Source: Pseudomonadota bacterium (GTDB lineage: Bacteria; Pseudomonadota; Gammaproteobacteria; Burkholderiales; Burkholderiaceae_B). Taken from it: 64,000 nucleotides of DNA. Within the stretch, counting starts at the first letter, position 1. Each line of letters begins with the position of its first letter. Under the pieces are notes generated by a model. The model saw only the letters and a program-made list of their open reading frames with translations, was not told the DNA's origin and did not search any database. Of the stretch, positions 8,593-16,534 are shown one piece after another. The stretch is from positions 1 through 64,000 of the forward strand of contig JAEXOO010000047.1 in NCBI GenBank assembly GCA_023439305.1, in the 5' to 3' direction. Position numbers and translations under genes: made by a program.

Positions 8593-8672
8593 GGCGGCGC
8601 TGGTGACTGGTCGGCCCCGAAACAACCCGCTGCTTTTGTAGTGGGAATGAGTTTCGTTAGTCCTGCTATTAA

Positions 8673-8694
8673 CCCAAATCCGCAACGGATTGGG
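8673..8694 (+). other. Stem-loop between bfd and bfr
   Basis: CCCAAATCCG-CAA-CGGATTGGG forms a stem of about 9 bp with one bulged A, in the 272-bp bfd-bfr gap. There is no U-run after it, so it is not a standard terminator. It could mark the 3' end of bfd mRNA or regulate bfr. The rest of the gap shows only the bfr ribosome site (AGGAGA, 8853-8858). Confidence 0.4.
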
Positions 8695-8864
8695 CAGCGG
8701 GACTGTCGTGTTTTCTGCCCGAATCCTCCTGTGCATGGTAGTCTTTGGCTTTCATCCCCCCAAAGCCATGAGCCGGATTTCGTGTTCATTCCGAAACCGA
8801 TTCTGCGTTGCGGGCGTCCGGCGTCCTGTTGGGGCAGGCGCCGCCAGATTCACAGGAGAAGAAC

Positions 8865-9344
8865 ATGAAGACCGATAAAGTAGTGGTTCAGCACCTGAAC
8901 AAACAGCTGAAAAACGAACTGACGGCCATCAACCAGTATTTTCTGCATGCCCGCATGCTGAACCACTGGGGTTTCAACAAGCTGGGCAAGCACGAATACG
9001 ACGAATCCATCGGCGAAATGAAGCACGCCGACATGCTGATCGAGCGCATCTTCATGTTGGACGGCCTGCCCAACCTGCAGGATATGCACAAGATCATGAT
9101 CGGCGAGAACGTGCCCGAGCTGCTGGGCTGTGATCTGAAGCTGGAAAAGGCGGCCCATACCACCGTGGTCGAGGCAATCGAGTACTGCGAGTCGGCTCGT
9201 GATTACGTCTCGCGTGATCTGTTCCTGAAGATCCTGGACGACACCGAAGAGCACATCGACTGGCTGGAAACCCAGATCGACCTGATCGACAAGGTCGGCC
9301 TGCAGAACTACCTGCAATCCCAGATGGGCGAGCACGGCGAATAA
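8865..9344 (+). CDS. bfr: Bacterioferritin
   Basis: 159-residue haem ferritin subunit that oxidises Fe(II) and stores it as a mineral in a 24-mer. Residues matching E. coli ligands are E18, E51, H54, E94 and H130, with haem-ligating M52 in GEMKHAD. The place of E. coli E127 is a threonine (DDTEEHIDWLE), although E128 and E129 are adjacent. The start follows AGGAGA, and a bidirectional terminator follows the gene. Bfd, encoded upstream, is its electron donor. Confidence 0.97.
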   Translation: MKTDKVVVQHLNKQLKNELTAINQYFLHARMLNHWGFNKLGKHEYDESIGEMKHADMLIERIFMLDGLPNLQDMHKIMIGENVPELLGCDLKLEKAAHTTVVEAIEYCESARDYVSRDLFLKILDDTEEHIDWLETQIDLIDKVGLQNYLQSQMGEHGE

Positions 9345-9363
9345 GCCGATTTGGCCCGTATAA

Positions 9364-9389
9364 AAAAAGCGCCCGTCAGGGCGCTTTTT
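9364..9389 (+). terminator. Bidirectional terminator between bfr and the convergent hypothetical gene
   Basis: Stem AAAAAGCGCCC / GGGCGCTTTTT with loop GTCA, and A and T runs on each side. It serves bfr on the plus strand and the hypothetical gene at 9411 on the minus strand. Confidence 0.9.
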
Positions 9390-9410
9390 TCATGGTCAGT
9401 TCTCGACAGC

Positions 9411-10037
9411 TCAGAAGGCCTTGCTGGGGCACCCGGGCGTGCGTCCCCAACCGTTGTTGGGTCCACAGTACTTGTTGCGGGCTTCCCAGGAGCAGCTTGG
9501 GCGCTCGAAGAAGCCTTTGGCGCCGCAGGCATTCAGTTCCTGCTGGAGCTGGGCCTGCCAGGCGCCGCTGTTGGCGCCGGCGACCTGCACATTCTGTGAA
9601 GGTGGCGGCGGCGGCGTGCCTACGTCCACCGGTTGGATGGCCTGCTGGCCGTCCAGGTTGCTGATGGTGGCAATGCCTTGCAGCTCGCGATTCTGTTCGC
9701 TCATGGCGATCTGGATGGCTTCTTCCAGGGAAATGGACGTGGTGGCCAGCGCGATGGGGGGCTTTTCGTCTTCCAGGGATTCCGTGTTGATTTCCCAGGC
9801 CACCGGCGTGCCGGCGGCGGGAACGCCCAGGCGGCCGTCGGGCAGAGGCTGCGGCGGCTGCGCGGTAAAGGGCTTGCCGTCGGCATCCAGCGTGGGCAGG
9901 TTGTCTGGATCAGCCTGCGCCACGACCATGGACTTCTCGGGACCGTGCGCGATCAGCCAGTTTCCCAGCTCCAGGCCGCCCCATACCGAGGCTCCTGCAA
10001 CCAGCAGCAAAACAGCAATGATAAAACGCCAGGGCAT
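9411..10037 (-). CDS. Membrane-anchored hypothetical protein with cysteine-rich C-terminus
   Basis: 208 residues with no function I recognise. It has one N-terminal hydrophobic segment (about residues 5-22), a proline-rich middle (including PPPPPSQNVQVAG) and a C-terminal block with cysteines spaced as NACGAKGFFERPSC, RNKYC and WGRTPGCP. A similar Cys/Trp block occurs at the C-terminus of anchored proteins in related betaproteobacteria, to my memory. The orientation is probably periplasmic, with disulphides possible. I chose ATG 10037 over an in-frame TTG two codons upstream. It stands alone downstream of prfC. Confidence 0.65.
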   Translation of the reverse strand: MPWRFIIAVLLLVAGASVWGGLELGNWLIAHGPEKSMVVAQADPDNLPTLDADGKPFTAQPPQPLPDGRLGVPAAGTPVAWEINTESLEDEKPPIALATTSISLEEAIQIAMSEQNRELQGIATISNLDGQQAIQPVDVGTPPPPPSQNVQVAGANSGAWQAQLQQELNACGAKGFFERPSCSWEARNKYCGPNNGWGRTPGCPSKAF

Positions 10038-10145
10038 AGGCAAGGTCTCGGTCTAGTCAGAGAGCAATCCGCGTTCCGGATGCGTGAAATTGGTCAATGG
10101 GAGCCGCCATTGTAGCGAAATGTCGGCTCCGCTCTTGTGACAGAA

Positions 10146-11759
10146 TTAGACGGCGTCTCCGAAAACATGTCCACCATGTTCGCGCAGGGCGTGAAATTCG
10201 ATGCCGGGGTTGAGCTCCTGGGCTACACGCAGCTGAGCGGGCGAGGTGGCCAGAAAGGCCGTGGCCTCGACCACGTCATAGGCGATATTGCCCGCGTTGG
10301 TCTCGATGAATTTCTTCATGTCTTTGGGGGCCTTGGCGGTCACCCAGCGTGCCATGTTGAAGCGGCTGGAGGACAGGCGGGCATCCACTCCATATTCGGT
10401 CTTGAGGCGATGGGCGACGACCTCGAACTGTAGTTGTCCGACCGCGCCCAGCAGCATCATGCCGCCGGCCATGTGGGGGCGGAAAACCTGGATGGCGCCT
10501 TCTTCGCCCAATTGGGTCAGGCCGGTGCGCAGTTGCTTGGTGCGCAAAGGATCTTTGACTTCGATGGACTGGAAGAGTTCAGGGGCGAAGAACGGCAGGC
10601 CGGTGAACTGGAGGTTCTCGCCTTCGGTCAGCACGTCGCCCAGTTGCAGTACGCCGTGGTTGGGCACGCCGATGATGTCGCCGGCAAAGGCGTCATCCAG
10701 TAGCTCGCGACGCTGCGACAGGAAGGAGACGACGTTGTTGGGGCGGATTTCCTTGCCGGTGCGCGATACCTTGAGCTTCATGCCGCGCTTGAAGTGGCCG
10801 GAGCTGACGCGCACGAAGGCCACGCGGTCGCGGTGTGCGGGATCCATATTGGCCTGCACCTTGAAGACCACGCCGCTGAACTTGGGTTCTTCGGGCTGCA
10901 CCTCGCGTTGCAGGGCGGTACGCGGGCCGGGGGCCGGGGCCAGCTCGACCAGGGCGTCCAGGACTTCCTGTACGCCGAAGTTGTTGATGGCCGAACCGAA
11001 GAACACCGGCGTCTGGCGGCCTTCCAGGAAAGCCTGGTGGTCGAAGGCAGGGGCGGCTTCGGAAATCAGTTCGATTTCTTCGCGGGCTTTTTCAAAGGCT
11101 TCGCCGAAACGCTCGGCGATGACCGGATTGTCCAGGCCAGGGATCAGCTCTTCGTCGCCGTGGCGCTCCTGGCCGGGCTTGAACACGCGCATATGGTTCT
11201 GGCGCAGATTGAACACACCGCCAAAACGGCGCGCCATCCCTATGGGCCAGGAGAACGGCACGGCTTCCATGCCCAGATGCGATTCGATCTCCGACAGCAG
11301 GTTCAACGGTTCCTGGACTTCGCGGTCCAGCTTGTTGACGAAGGTGATGATGGGCGTGTTGCGGGCGCGACAAACTTGCAGCAGGCGGATGGTCTGGGGT
11401 TCCACACCGTTGGCGGCGTCGATCACCATCAGGGCCGCGTCCACGGCGGTCAGCACGCGGTAAGTGTCCTCGGAGAAGTCCTGGTGGCCGGGGGTGTCGA
11501 GCAGATTGATCACGCAGTCGCGGTATTCCATCTGCATCACGGACGACGCCACCGAAATGCCGCGCTGCTTTTCAATCTCCATCCAGTCCGAGGAGGCGTG
11601 ACGGCTGGCCTTGCGGGCCTTCACGCTGCCGGCGATCTGAATTGCGCCTGCGAACAACAGCAGTTTTTCCGTCAGCGTGGTCTTGCCCGCGTCGGGGTGG
11701 GAGATGATGGCGAAAGTGCGACGTTTCTTGACTTCAGAGCGTATGTCACCGGACGACAT
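10146..11759 (-). CDS. prfC: Peptide chain release factor 3
   Basis: 537-residue translational GTPase that removes RF1/RF2 from the ribosome after peptide release. G motifs are SHPDAGKTT (G1), RGISVASSV (G2), LLDTPGHQDF (G3) and FVNKLDRE (G4). The C-terminal RF3 domain includes MLLGAVGQLQFEV. Length matches the family (about 530). The ATG at 11759 gives MSSGDIRSEVKKRRTFAIIS, the conserved start. Confidence 0.97.
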   Translation of the reverse strand: MSSGDIRSEVKKRRTFAIISHPDAGKTTLTEKLLLFAGAIQIAGSVKARKASRHASSDWMEIEKQRGISVASSVMQMEYRDCVINLLDTPGHQDFSEDTYRVLTAVDAALMVIDAANGVEPQTIRLLQVCRARNTPIITFVNKLDREVQEPLNLLSEIESHLGMEAVPFSWPIGMARRFGGVFNLRQNHMRVFKPGQERHGDEELIPGLDNPVIAERFGEAFEKAREEIELISEAAPAFDHQAFLEGRQTPVFFGSAINNFGVQEVLDALVELAPAPGPRTALQREVQPEEPKFSGVVFKVQANMDPAHRDRVAFVRVSSGHFKRGMKLKVSRTGKEIRPNNVVSFLSQRRELLDDAFAGDIIGVPNHGVLQLGDVLTEGENLQFTGLPFFAPELFQSIEVKDPLRTKQLRTGLTQLGEEGAIQVFRPHMAGGMMLLGAVGQLQFEVVAHRLKTEYGVDARLSSSRFNMARWVTAKAPKDMKKFIETNAGNIAYDVVEATAFLATSPAQLRVAQELNPGIEFHALREHGGHVFGDAV

Positions 11760-11865
11760 TGAAAATCCTTGTGGCGGCGCCGCGGACGGCGCGTGGAAAA
11801 CAGTGAGCGAATTATCCGTAAAGGGCGGGCGCGGGGCAAGCGGCATTGCCCGGCGCCGGTCGCCT

Positions 11866-12492
11866 TCAGTGGCGTGACACGCTTGCCAGCACGGTGCCGG
11901 CCAGGATGAACAGCGAGCCAAAGAGGCGGTTCATCAAGCGGATGTGACGCGCCTGGCGCAACAGGCGCAGCATGCGCGCCGCCAGCGAGGTGTAGCAGGC
12001 CATGGCCACCAGGTCCGTGAAGCACAGCGTCAGGGCGATCAGCAGGTATTGCACAGGCAGCGGACGGCCCAGGTCCAGGAACTGCGGCATGATAGCCAGC
12101 AGAAAGACGGTGCCCTTGGGATTGGTGATATTGATCAGGCAGCCGCGCAGCAGGAGATCGCGGATGCGGAAATCGCTGGGCTCCTGCCCCGTGACCTGCA
12201 CTGGCATGGCATCGGTGCGCAGTTGTTTCCAGCCCAGATAGATCAGGTAGGCGGCGCCCAGCCATTTGATGATGTTGAACGCCAGTTCGGAGCGGGCCAG
12301 TACTTGTCCCAGCCCCAGGCTGATGATCAGCACCTGGATCATGATGCCGATGTTCAGGCCTATAGCCATCCAGTAGCCGCGCCGGAATCCGTACTTCAGT
12401 CCGGACGACATGGACGAAATCGCGCCGGGTCCGGGCGAAAAAGAGATGACCCAGGAAGCCGCGAAAAAGGCGAGCCAGGTGCTCAGTGCCAT
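11866..12492 (-). CDS. LysE/RhtB-family amino-acid exporter
   Basis: 208-residue inner-membrane protein with about six hydrophobic segments. The family block FSPGPGAISSMSSGLKYGFR lies at residues 18-37, and INITNPKGTVFLLAIMPQF begins near residue 120. Members export amino acids or homoserine lactone-like compounds; the substrate cannot be assigned. It lies between rhlE and prfC on the same strand, with gaps of about 65 and 106 bp, so it may have its own promoter. Confidence 0.9.
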   Translation of the reverse strand: MALSTWLAFFAASWVISFSPGPGAISSMSSGLKYGFRRGYWMAIGLNIGIMIQVLIISLGLGQVLARSELAFNIIKWLGAAYLIYLGWKQLRTDAMPVQVTGQEPSDFRIRDLLLRGCLINITNPKGTVFLLAIMPQFLDLGRPLPVQYLLIALTLCFTDLVAMACYTSLAARMLRLLRQARHIRLMNRLFGSLFILAGTVLASVSRH

Positions 12493-12557
12493 GATGTTGT
12501 TCTAGTCAGAGACGGGCGCATGGCCCGCCTCCGGCAGGCGATGCGCCCAGTACGGGA

Positions 12558-13997
12558 TCAGGCCTTGGCGTGTTGCGCGCCGCGACCACCGTTGCCACGA
12601 CCCTGGCCTTGGCCGCGACCTTCCTGGCGGCCTTGGGCAGGACGACCCTGAGCCGAGGCGCCGTTGCGGCGAGGACGGCTGTCGTTGCCGGGACGGCGCG
12701 GACGGGTGTCGGCATTGCCGCGGCTTTCGCCGGGACGGCCCTGGCCGGCACGCCGGGGAGCGTGGGCGCGAGGAGCGGGCGCATTGTTGAAGCGACGCTC
12801 GGCGTAGCTTTCTTCGCTGGCCTGTTCTTCAGCGATGGCCTGGCGCGACGGAGGCGTCCAGCCTTCCACCACGATGCGCTCGATGGGGTTGCGGGTCATG
12901 CGCTCGATCTGCTTGAGCAGGCGCATTTCAGTGCGGTCCACCAGCGACAGTGCCACGCCTTCGCTGCCGGCGCGACCCGTGCGGCCGATGCGGTGCACGT
13001 AGTCTTCCGGCACGTTGGGCAGCTCGAAGTTGACCACGTAAGGCAGTTGGTCGATGTCCAGGCCGCGGGCGGCGATGTCGGTGGCGACCAGCACCACGAC
13101 CTTGCCGTTCTTGAAGCCGGCCAGCGCGCGGGTGCGGGCTGCCTGGCTCTTGTTGCCGTGCAGTGCTTCGGCGGCCATGCCGTCCTTGGACAGCTTTTCG
13201 GCCAGGCGGTTGGCGCCATGCTTGGTGCGGCAGAACACCAGTACCTGGTTCCAGCTGCTTTCACGGATGATGTGGCTGAGCAGATCGCGCTTGTGGGCCT
13301 GGTCGGCCAGAATGACTTGCTGGGTGATCAGCTCGTTGGTGGTGTTGCGCGCGGCAACGGCCACTTCCTGGGGATTGTTCAGCGAGCTGCGGGCCAGGTC
13401 GCGGATTTCGTCCGAGAAGGTGGCCGAGAACAGCAGAGTCTGGCGCTCCACGGGCATCAGGCTGATGATCTTGCGGATGTCGCGGATGAAGCCCATGTCC
13501 AGCATGCGATCGGCTTCGTCCAGAACCAGGATTTCGACGCCGGTCAGGTCCACGGTGCGTTGGCGCACGTGATCCAGCAGACGGCCGGGCGTGGCCACTA
13601 GGATGTCCACAGGCTTGCGCAGGGCGCTGAACTGGGGATTGATGTTGACGCCGCCGAAAATGACCAGCGAACGCAGGCGAGCGTGCTGGCTGTACAGACG
13701 CACGGATTCCTCGACCTGGGCGGCCAGCTCGCGCGTGGGGGCCAGGATCAGGGCGCGGGGGCGGCCGGGCTTGCGGTTCTGCAGAGGGTTGTTCAGCAGA
13801 CGGTGCAGGATGGGCAGCGTGAAACCAGCGGTCTTGCCGGTGCCGGTCTGGGCGGCGGCGAGCAGGTCAACGCCTTCGATGACCTTGGGGATGGCCTGAG
13901 CCTGAATAGGGGTGGGGTGTACGTAGCCTGCGTCAGTTACGGCACGCAAAAGGGGTTCTGCCAACCCGAGGGAGGCAAAGGTGATTTGAGAGTCCAA
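12558..13997 (-). CDS. rhlE: DEAD-box ATP-dependent RNA helicase RhlE
   Basis: 479 residues. Helicase motifs are in order: Q motif (YVHPTPIQAQAIP), I (AAQTGTGKT), Ia (PTRELAAQ), II (VLDEADRMLDMGF), III (LLFSATFSDEI), V (ATDIAARGLDID) and VI (HRIGRTGRAG). The C-terminal about 90 residues are basic, rich in Arg, Gly and Ala, and probably bind RNA non-specifically. RhlE helps ribosome and mRNA remodelling, notably in the cold. The minus-strand start is followed upstream by a long leader (see 13998-14424). Confidence 0.95.
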   Translation of the reverse strand: MDSQITFASLGLAEPLLRAVTDAGYVHPTPIQAQAIPKVIEGVDLLAAAQTGTGKTAGFTLPILHRLLNNPLQNRKPGRPRALILAPTRELAAQVEESVRLYSQHARLRSLVIFGGVNINPQFSALRKPVDILVATPGRLLDHVRQRTVDLTGVEILVLDEADRMLDMGFIRDIRKIISLMPVERQTLLFSATFSDEIRDLARSSLNNPQEVAVAARNTTNELITQQVILADQAHKRDLLSHIIRESSWNQVLVFCRTKHGANRLAEKLSKDGMAAEALHGNKSQAARTRALAGFKNGKVVVLVATDIAARGLDIDQLPYVVNFELPNVPEDYVHRIGRTGRAGSEGVALSLVDRTEMRLLKQIERMTRNPIERIVVEGWTPPSRQAIAEEQASEESYAERRFNNAPAPRAHAPRRAGQGRPGESRGNADTRPRRPGNDSRPRRNGASAQGRPAQGRQEGRGQGQGRGNGGRGAQHAKA

Positions 13998-14424
13998 GAA
14001 TTTTCCAGTGACCAGCCCAAAAGCCCTCTTTGGGGCCCTACCAATCCAGGCTAACTTATTTTAGGTTTATGGCGGATGCCACGGCAGGGGCAAGAACGCC
14101 GCCTGCTGCAAGAGGCGCAGTGATTGGTGCGCTGCGCAATCGGTCATTATACCGTGAAATCAGTAAAAATCCTCATTGACCGCATTGGCTTGCGTGTTGA
14201 CCGCGTCGGAAAAAACCACAGTTCAGTCTGGATTTGCTGCGCTTCGGGGCTGGAGCGGTGTGACAGAAATTGTGAAGTTCGGCCATTCACGCACTTGTCC
14301 TGCCGCAGGGGCCGGTTTACGCTTGGCGCTGTCAGCCTTGCCGATGCCTCGTCGCGATCGCGCCGTCAAGTTTGGCCTGGCCTTCTTTTGTTGTTTATCT
14401 GCTTATTTTTGCAGGAAGAAAATC
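13998..14424. promoter_or_regulatory. 427-bp divergent intergenic region, rhlE / lemA-like operon
   Basis: No gene recognised here. On the minus strand a perfect TATAAT (plus-strand 14146-14151) stands about 150 bp before the rhlE start, which would give a long 5' leader; I found no good -35. Dense GC-rich sequence between 14080 and 14140 could fold. On the plus side there is a ribosome site GGAAG just before the lemA-like ATG at 14425. An open frame extends upstream of that ATG but has no family similarity. Confidence 0.4.
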
Positions 14425-15045
14425 ATGACACGTTGGATTCGATGGGTATTCATCACCGGTTTGGCCGCACTTCTGTCCGGCTGTGGCTATAACGAGATCC
14501 AGCGCCTGGATGAGCAGGTCAAGGCGGCCTGGTCGCAGACTCTGAACCAATACGAGCGGCGCGCCGAGCTGGTGCCCAAGCTGGTCAGTGCGGTCAATGC
14601 CTATATGGTCAACGAGCGCGCCGTGCTGACGCAGGTCACGGAGGCGCGCGCCAAGGTCGGCACGATCCAAATGAAGGTGGATGACGTGGACAATCCCGAG
14701 GTCATGGCGCGTTTCCAGGAAGCGCAGAACCAGTTGTCCTCGGCCCTGTCGCGTCTGATCGCCGTGTCCGAGAACTACCCTCAACTCAAGAGCGATGGCT
14801 TGTTCCGCGACCTGATGACGCAATTGGAAGGCACGGAGAACCGCATCGCCACGGAGCGCGGCCGCTACGTCCAGGCCATCCAGGAATACAACTTGTTCAT
14901 CCGTCAGTTCCCGACCGTGATCACGGCCAAGATCTTTGGCTACAAGGTCAAGGAAAACTATGGCGTGGATCGCCAGAGCGAAATCACGCGCGATCCCGAG
15001 GTCAAGTTTGATCTGCCTGTCACGCCCGCTCCGGCCGCCCGTTGA
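14425..15045 (+). CDS. LemA-family lipoprotein
   Basis: 206 residues. The N-terminus is a lipoprotein signal (MTRWIRWVFITGLAALLSGC, lipobox LSGC, Cys20), so the mature protein is membrane-tethered in the periplasm. The LemA block follows: EQVKAAWSQTLNQYERRAEL VPKLV-type helices, then FQEAQNQLSSALSRLIAVSE and a C-terminal NLFIRQFPTVITAKIFGYK. The lipobox decides the start at 14425, with GGAAG upstream. It is the first gene of a five-gene operon with TPM-domain proteins, a frequent partner of LemA. Cellular role unknown. Confidence 0.9.
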   Translation: MTRWIRWVFITGLAALLSGCGYNEIQRLDEQVKAAWSQTLNQYERRAELVPKLVSAVNAYMVNERAVLTQVTEARAKVGTIQMKVDDVDNPEVMARFQEAQNQLSSALSRLIAVSENYPQLKSDGLFRDLMTQLEGTENRIATERGRYVQAIQEYNLFIRQFPTVITAKIFGYKVKENYGVDRQSEITRDPEVKFDLPVTPAPAAR

Positions 15046-15065
15046 TCTCTCGCGAGGGCAACACC

Positions 15066-16007
15066 ATGATGATGCGTGAGCACCTGGCCGGCGCGCCGGC
15101 CGCCGGCCTGTACAGGATTCTGGCGCTGGCCGCCCTGCTGCTGGCCCTGCTGTGGCCCTGGACGGGCGCGCAGGCCAAGCCCGAAGCCATTCCGCCTATC
15201 GCCGGCTGGGTCACTGACACCACCGGCACCCTGACGGCAGGGCAGAAATCCAGCTTGGATCAACAACTGAAGGCGCTGGAAAAGGATAAAGGCGCACAGG
15301 TCGTCATCCTTATGGTGCCGACCACAGGCGAAGAAACCATCGAGCAGTATGCATTGCGTGTCTTTGATACCTGGAAGATCGGGCGCCAGAAAGTAGACGA
15401 CGGTATCTTGCTGCTGGTGGCCAAGGATGATCGGCGCATGCGTATCCAGACAGGCTATGGGCTTGAGGGCGCCGTTACCGATCTGCAATCGGGGCGCATC
15501 ATTCGCGAGCAGATGACGCCGCGTTTTCGCGAAGGCGATTTTTACGGTGGCATTCAGGCCGCTACCGACAGCCTGGTGGGCTTGGTGAATGGCGAAGAGC
15601 TGCCTCCCCCGCCTAAGACTGCGCCTGTCACCTCGTCCGGCGAGGAAGGTGTTTTCTGGGAACCGTTGCTGGCGGTGGGCGCCATTGTCTTTTTTGCTTC
15701 TCCGTTGTTCGCCGCGCTTGCCGCTGGTGTATTCACCTTGGTGGTGTCAGGCAGCATCACGCTGGCCTTGATCGCTGCCGTGGTGGGCGCGGTGCTTAGC
15801 ATGATAGGGCGCTTGTTTGGTGCGGGCGGCAAGTCCAGCTCTGGCCGGGCCTCCCGGCGCGGCGGCGTCATCGGCGGGCTGGGCGGGTATGGCTCGGGCG
15901 GCGGTTTTGGCGGCGGCAGCAGCGGGGGCGGTTTTGGCGGCTTCGGCGGGGGCGGCGGAGGCGGTGGCGGGGGCAGCGGCGGAGGCGGCGCCTCCGGCAG
16001 CTGGTAG
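15066..16007 (+). CDS. TPM-domain (DUF477, YgcG-type) membrane protein with Gly-rich tail
   Basis: 313 residues. A signal peptide ends near AQAKPEAIP. The TPM domain (about residues 40-165) includes GWVTDTTGTLTAGQK, GAQVVILMVPTT and KVDDGILLLVAKDDRRMRI plus TGYGLEGAVTD. One or two membrane segments follow at about 205-260, then a roughly 50-residue tail of almost only Gly and Ser. This is the standard build of YgcG-like proteins found beside LemA. It starts 20 bp after lemA. TPM domains have been linked to phosphatase activity and to assembly of membrane complexes; the function here is unknown. Confidence 0.9.
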   Translation: MMMREHLAGAPAAGLYRILALAALLLALLWPWTGAQAKPEAIPPIAGWVTDTTGTLTAGQKSSLDQQLKALEKDKGAQVVILMVPTTGEETIEQYALRVFDTWKIGRQKVDDGILLLVAKDDRRMRIQTGYGLEGAVTDLQSGRIIREQMTPRFREGDFYGGIQAATDSLVGLVNGEELPPPPKTAPVTSSGEEGVFWEPLLAVGAIVFFASPLFAALAAGVFTLVVSGSITLALIAAVVGAVLSMIGRLFGAGGKSSSGRASRRGGVIGGLGGYGSGGGFGGGSSGGGFGGFGGGGGGGGGGSGGGGASGSW

Positions 16008-16024
16008 GCCGCAAGGGAGAGATC

Positions 16025-16519
16025 ATGAGCAATACCTGGAAGAACCTGACGGGCTGGGCGTCGCTGGAAGGCCAGTGGCTGCGTCGCCGCCATTTCAATG
16101 CCGAAGTGCTGGCCCATCTGGCCGAGCAGATCCGCAAGAGTGAACAGAACCACAGCGGCGAACTGGTGGTGGCCATCGAAGCCGTCCTGCCTGCCCACGA
16201 AGGGGACAGCGCTCAGCGCGCTCTGGAGGTATTTGGTCGTCTGCGAGTCTGGGACACGCCTCTGAACAGCGGTGTGCTGTTGTACCTGGCCCTGGATCAG
16301 CGGCGCATCCATATCATTGCCGACCGCGGCATCCGGGCCGATCCGCTGCAGTGGGAGCAGATTTGCGGGCAATTGCAGCAGGATCTGGCCTCACGCGAAT
16401 ATCTGTCCGGCCTGTTGACGGCGGTCGCCGCTATCGAGCAGGTGCTGCAGCAAGGCGCACCGTCGGCCCAAGGCGCGTCGGACGGCAACGCCCTGCCCGA
16501 TGAGCCTGTGCTGCTGTAG
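16025..16519 (+). CDS. Second TPM-domain (DUF477) protein
   Basis: 164 residues, no signal peptide or clear membrane segment, so apparently cytoplasmic. It shows HSGELVVAIEAVLP, VWDTPLNSGVLLYLALDQRR and IHIIADRGI, the shortened TPM core paralogous to the preceding gene. It starts 17 bp after the Gly-rich protein, in the same operon. LemA clusters often carry one secreted and one non-secreted TPM protein like this. Confidence 0.85.
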   Translation: MSNTWKNLTGWASLEGQWLRRRHFNAEVLAHLAEQIRKSEQNHSGELVVAIEAVLPAHEGDSAQRALEVFGRLRVWDTPLNSGVLLYLALDQRRIHIIADRGIRADPLQWEQICGQLQQDLASREYLSGLLTAVAAIEQVLQQGAPSAQGASDGNALPDEPVLL

Positions 16520-16534
16520 CCGGCGGGGATGACC

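Noticed and set aside
10158..10169. Match between part of spacer 7 and the 3' end of prfC (TCCGAAAACATG) as possible self-targeting
   Set aside because: Only 12 of 32 bases match, which is expected by chance in 64 kb and too little for interference.
14176..14424. Upstream extension of the LemA-like gene to 14176
   Set aside because: The lipoprotein signal and lipobox require the start at 14425; the extension has no similarity to the family.
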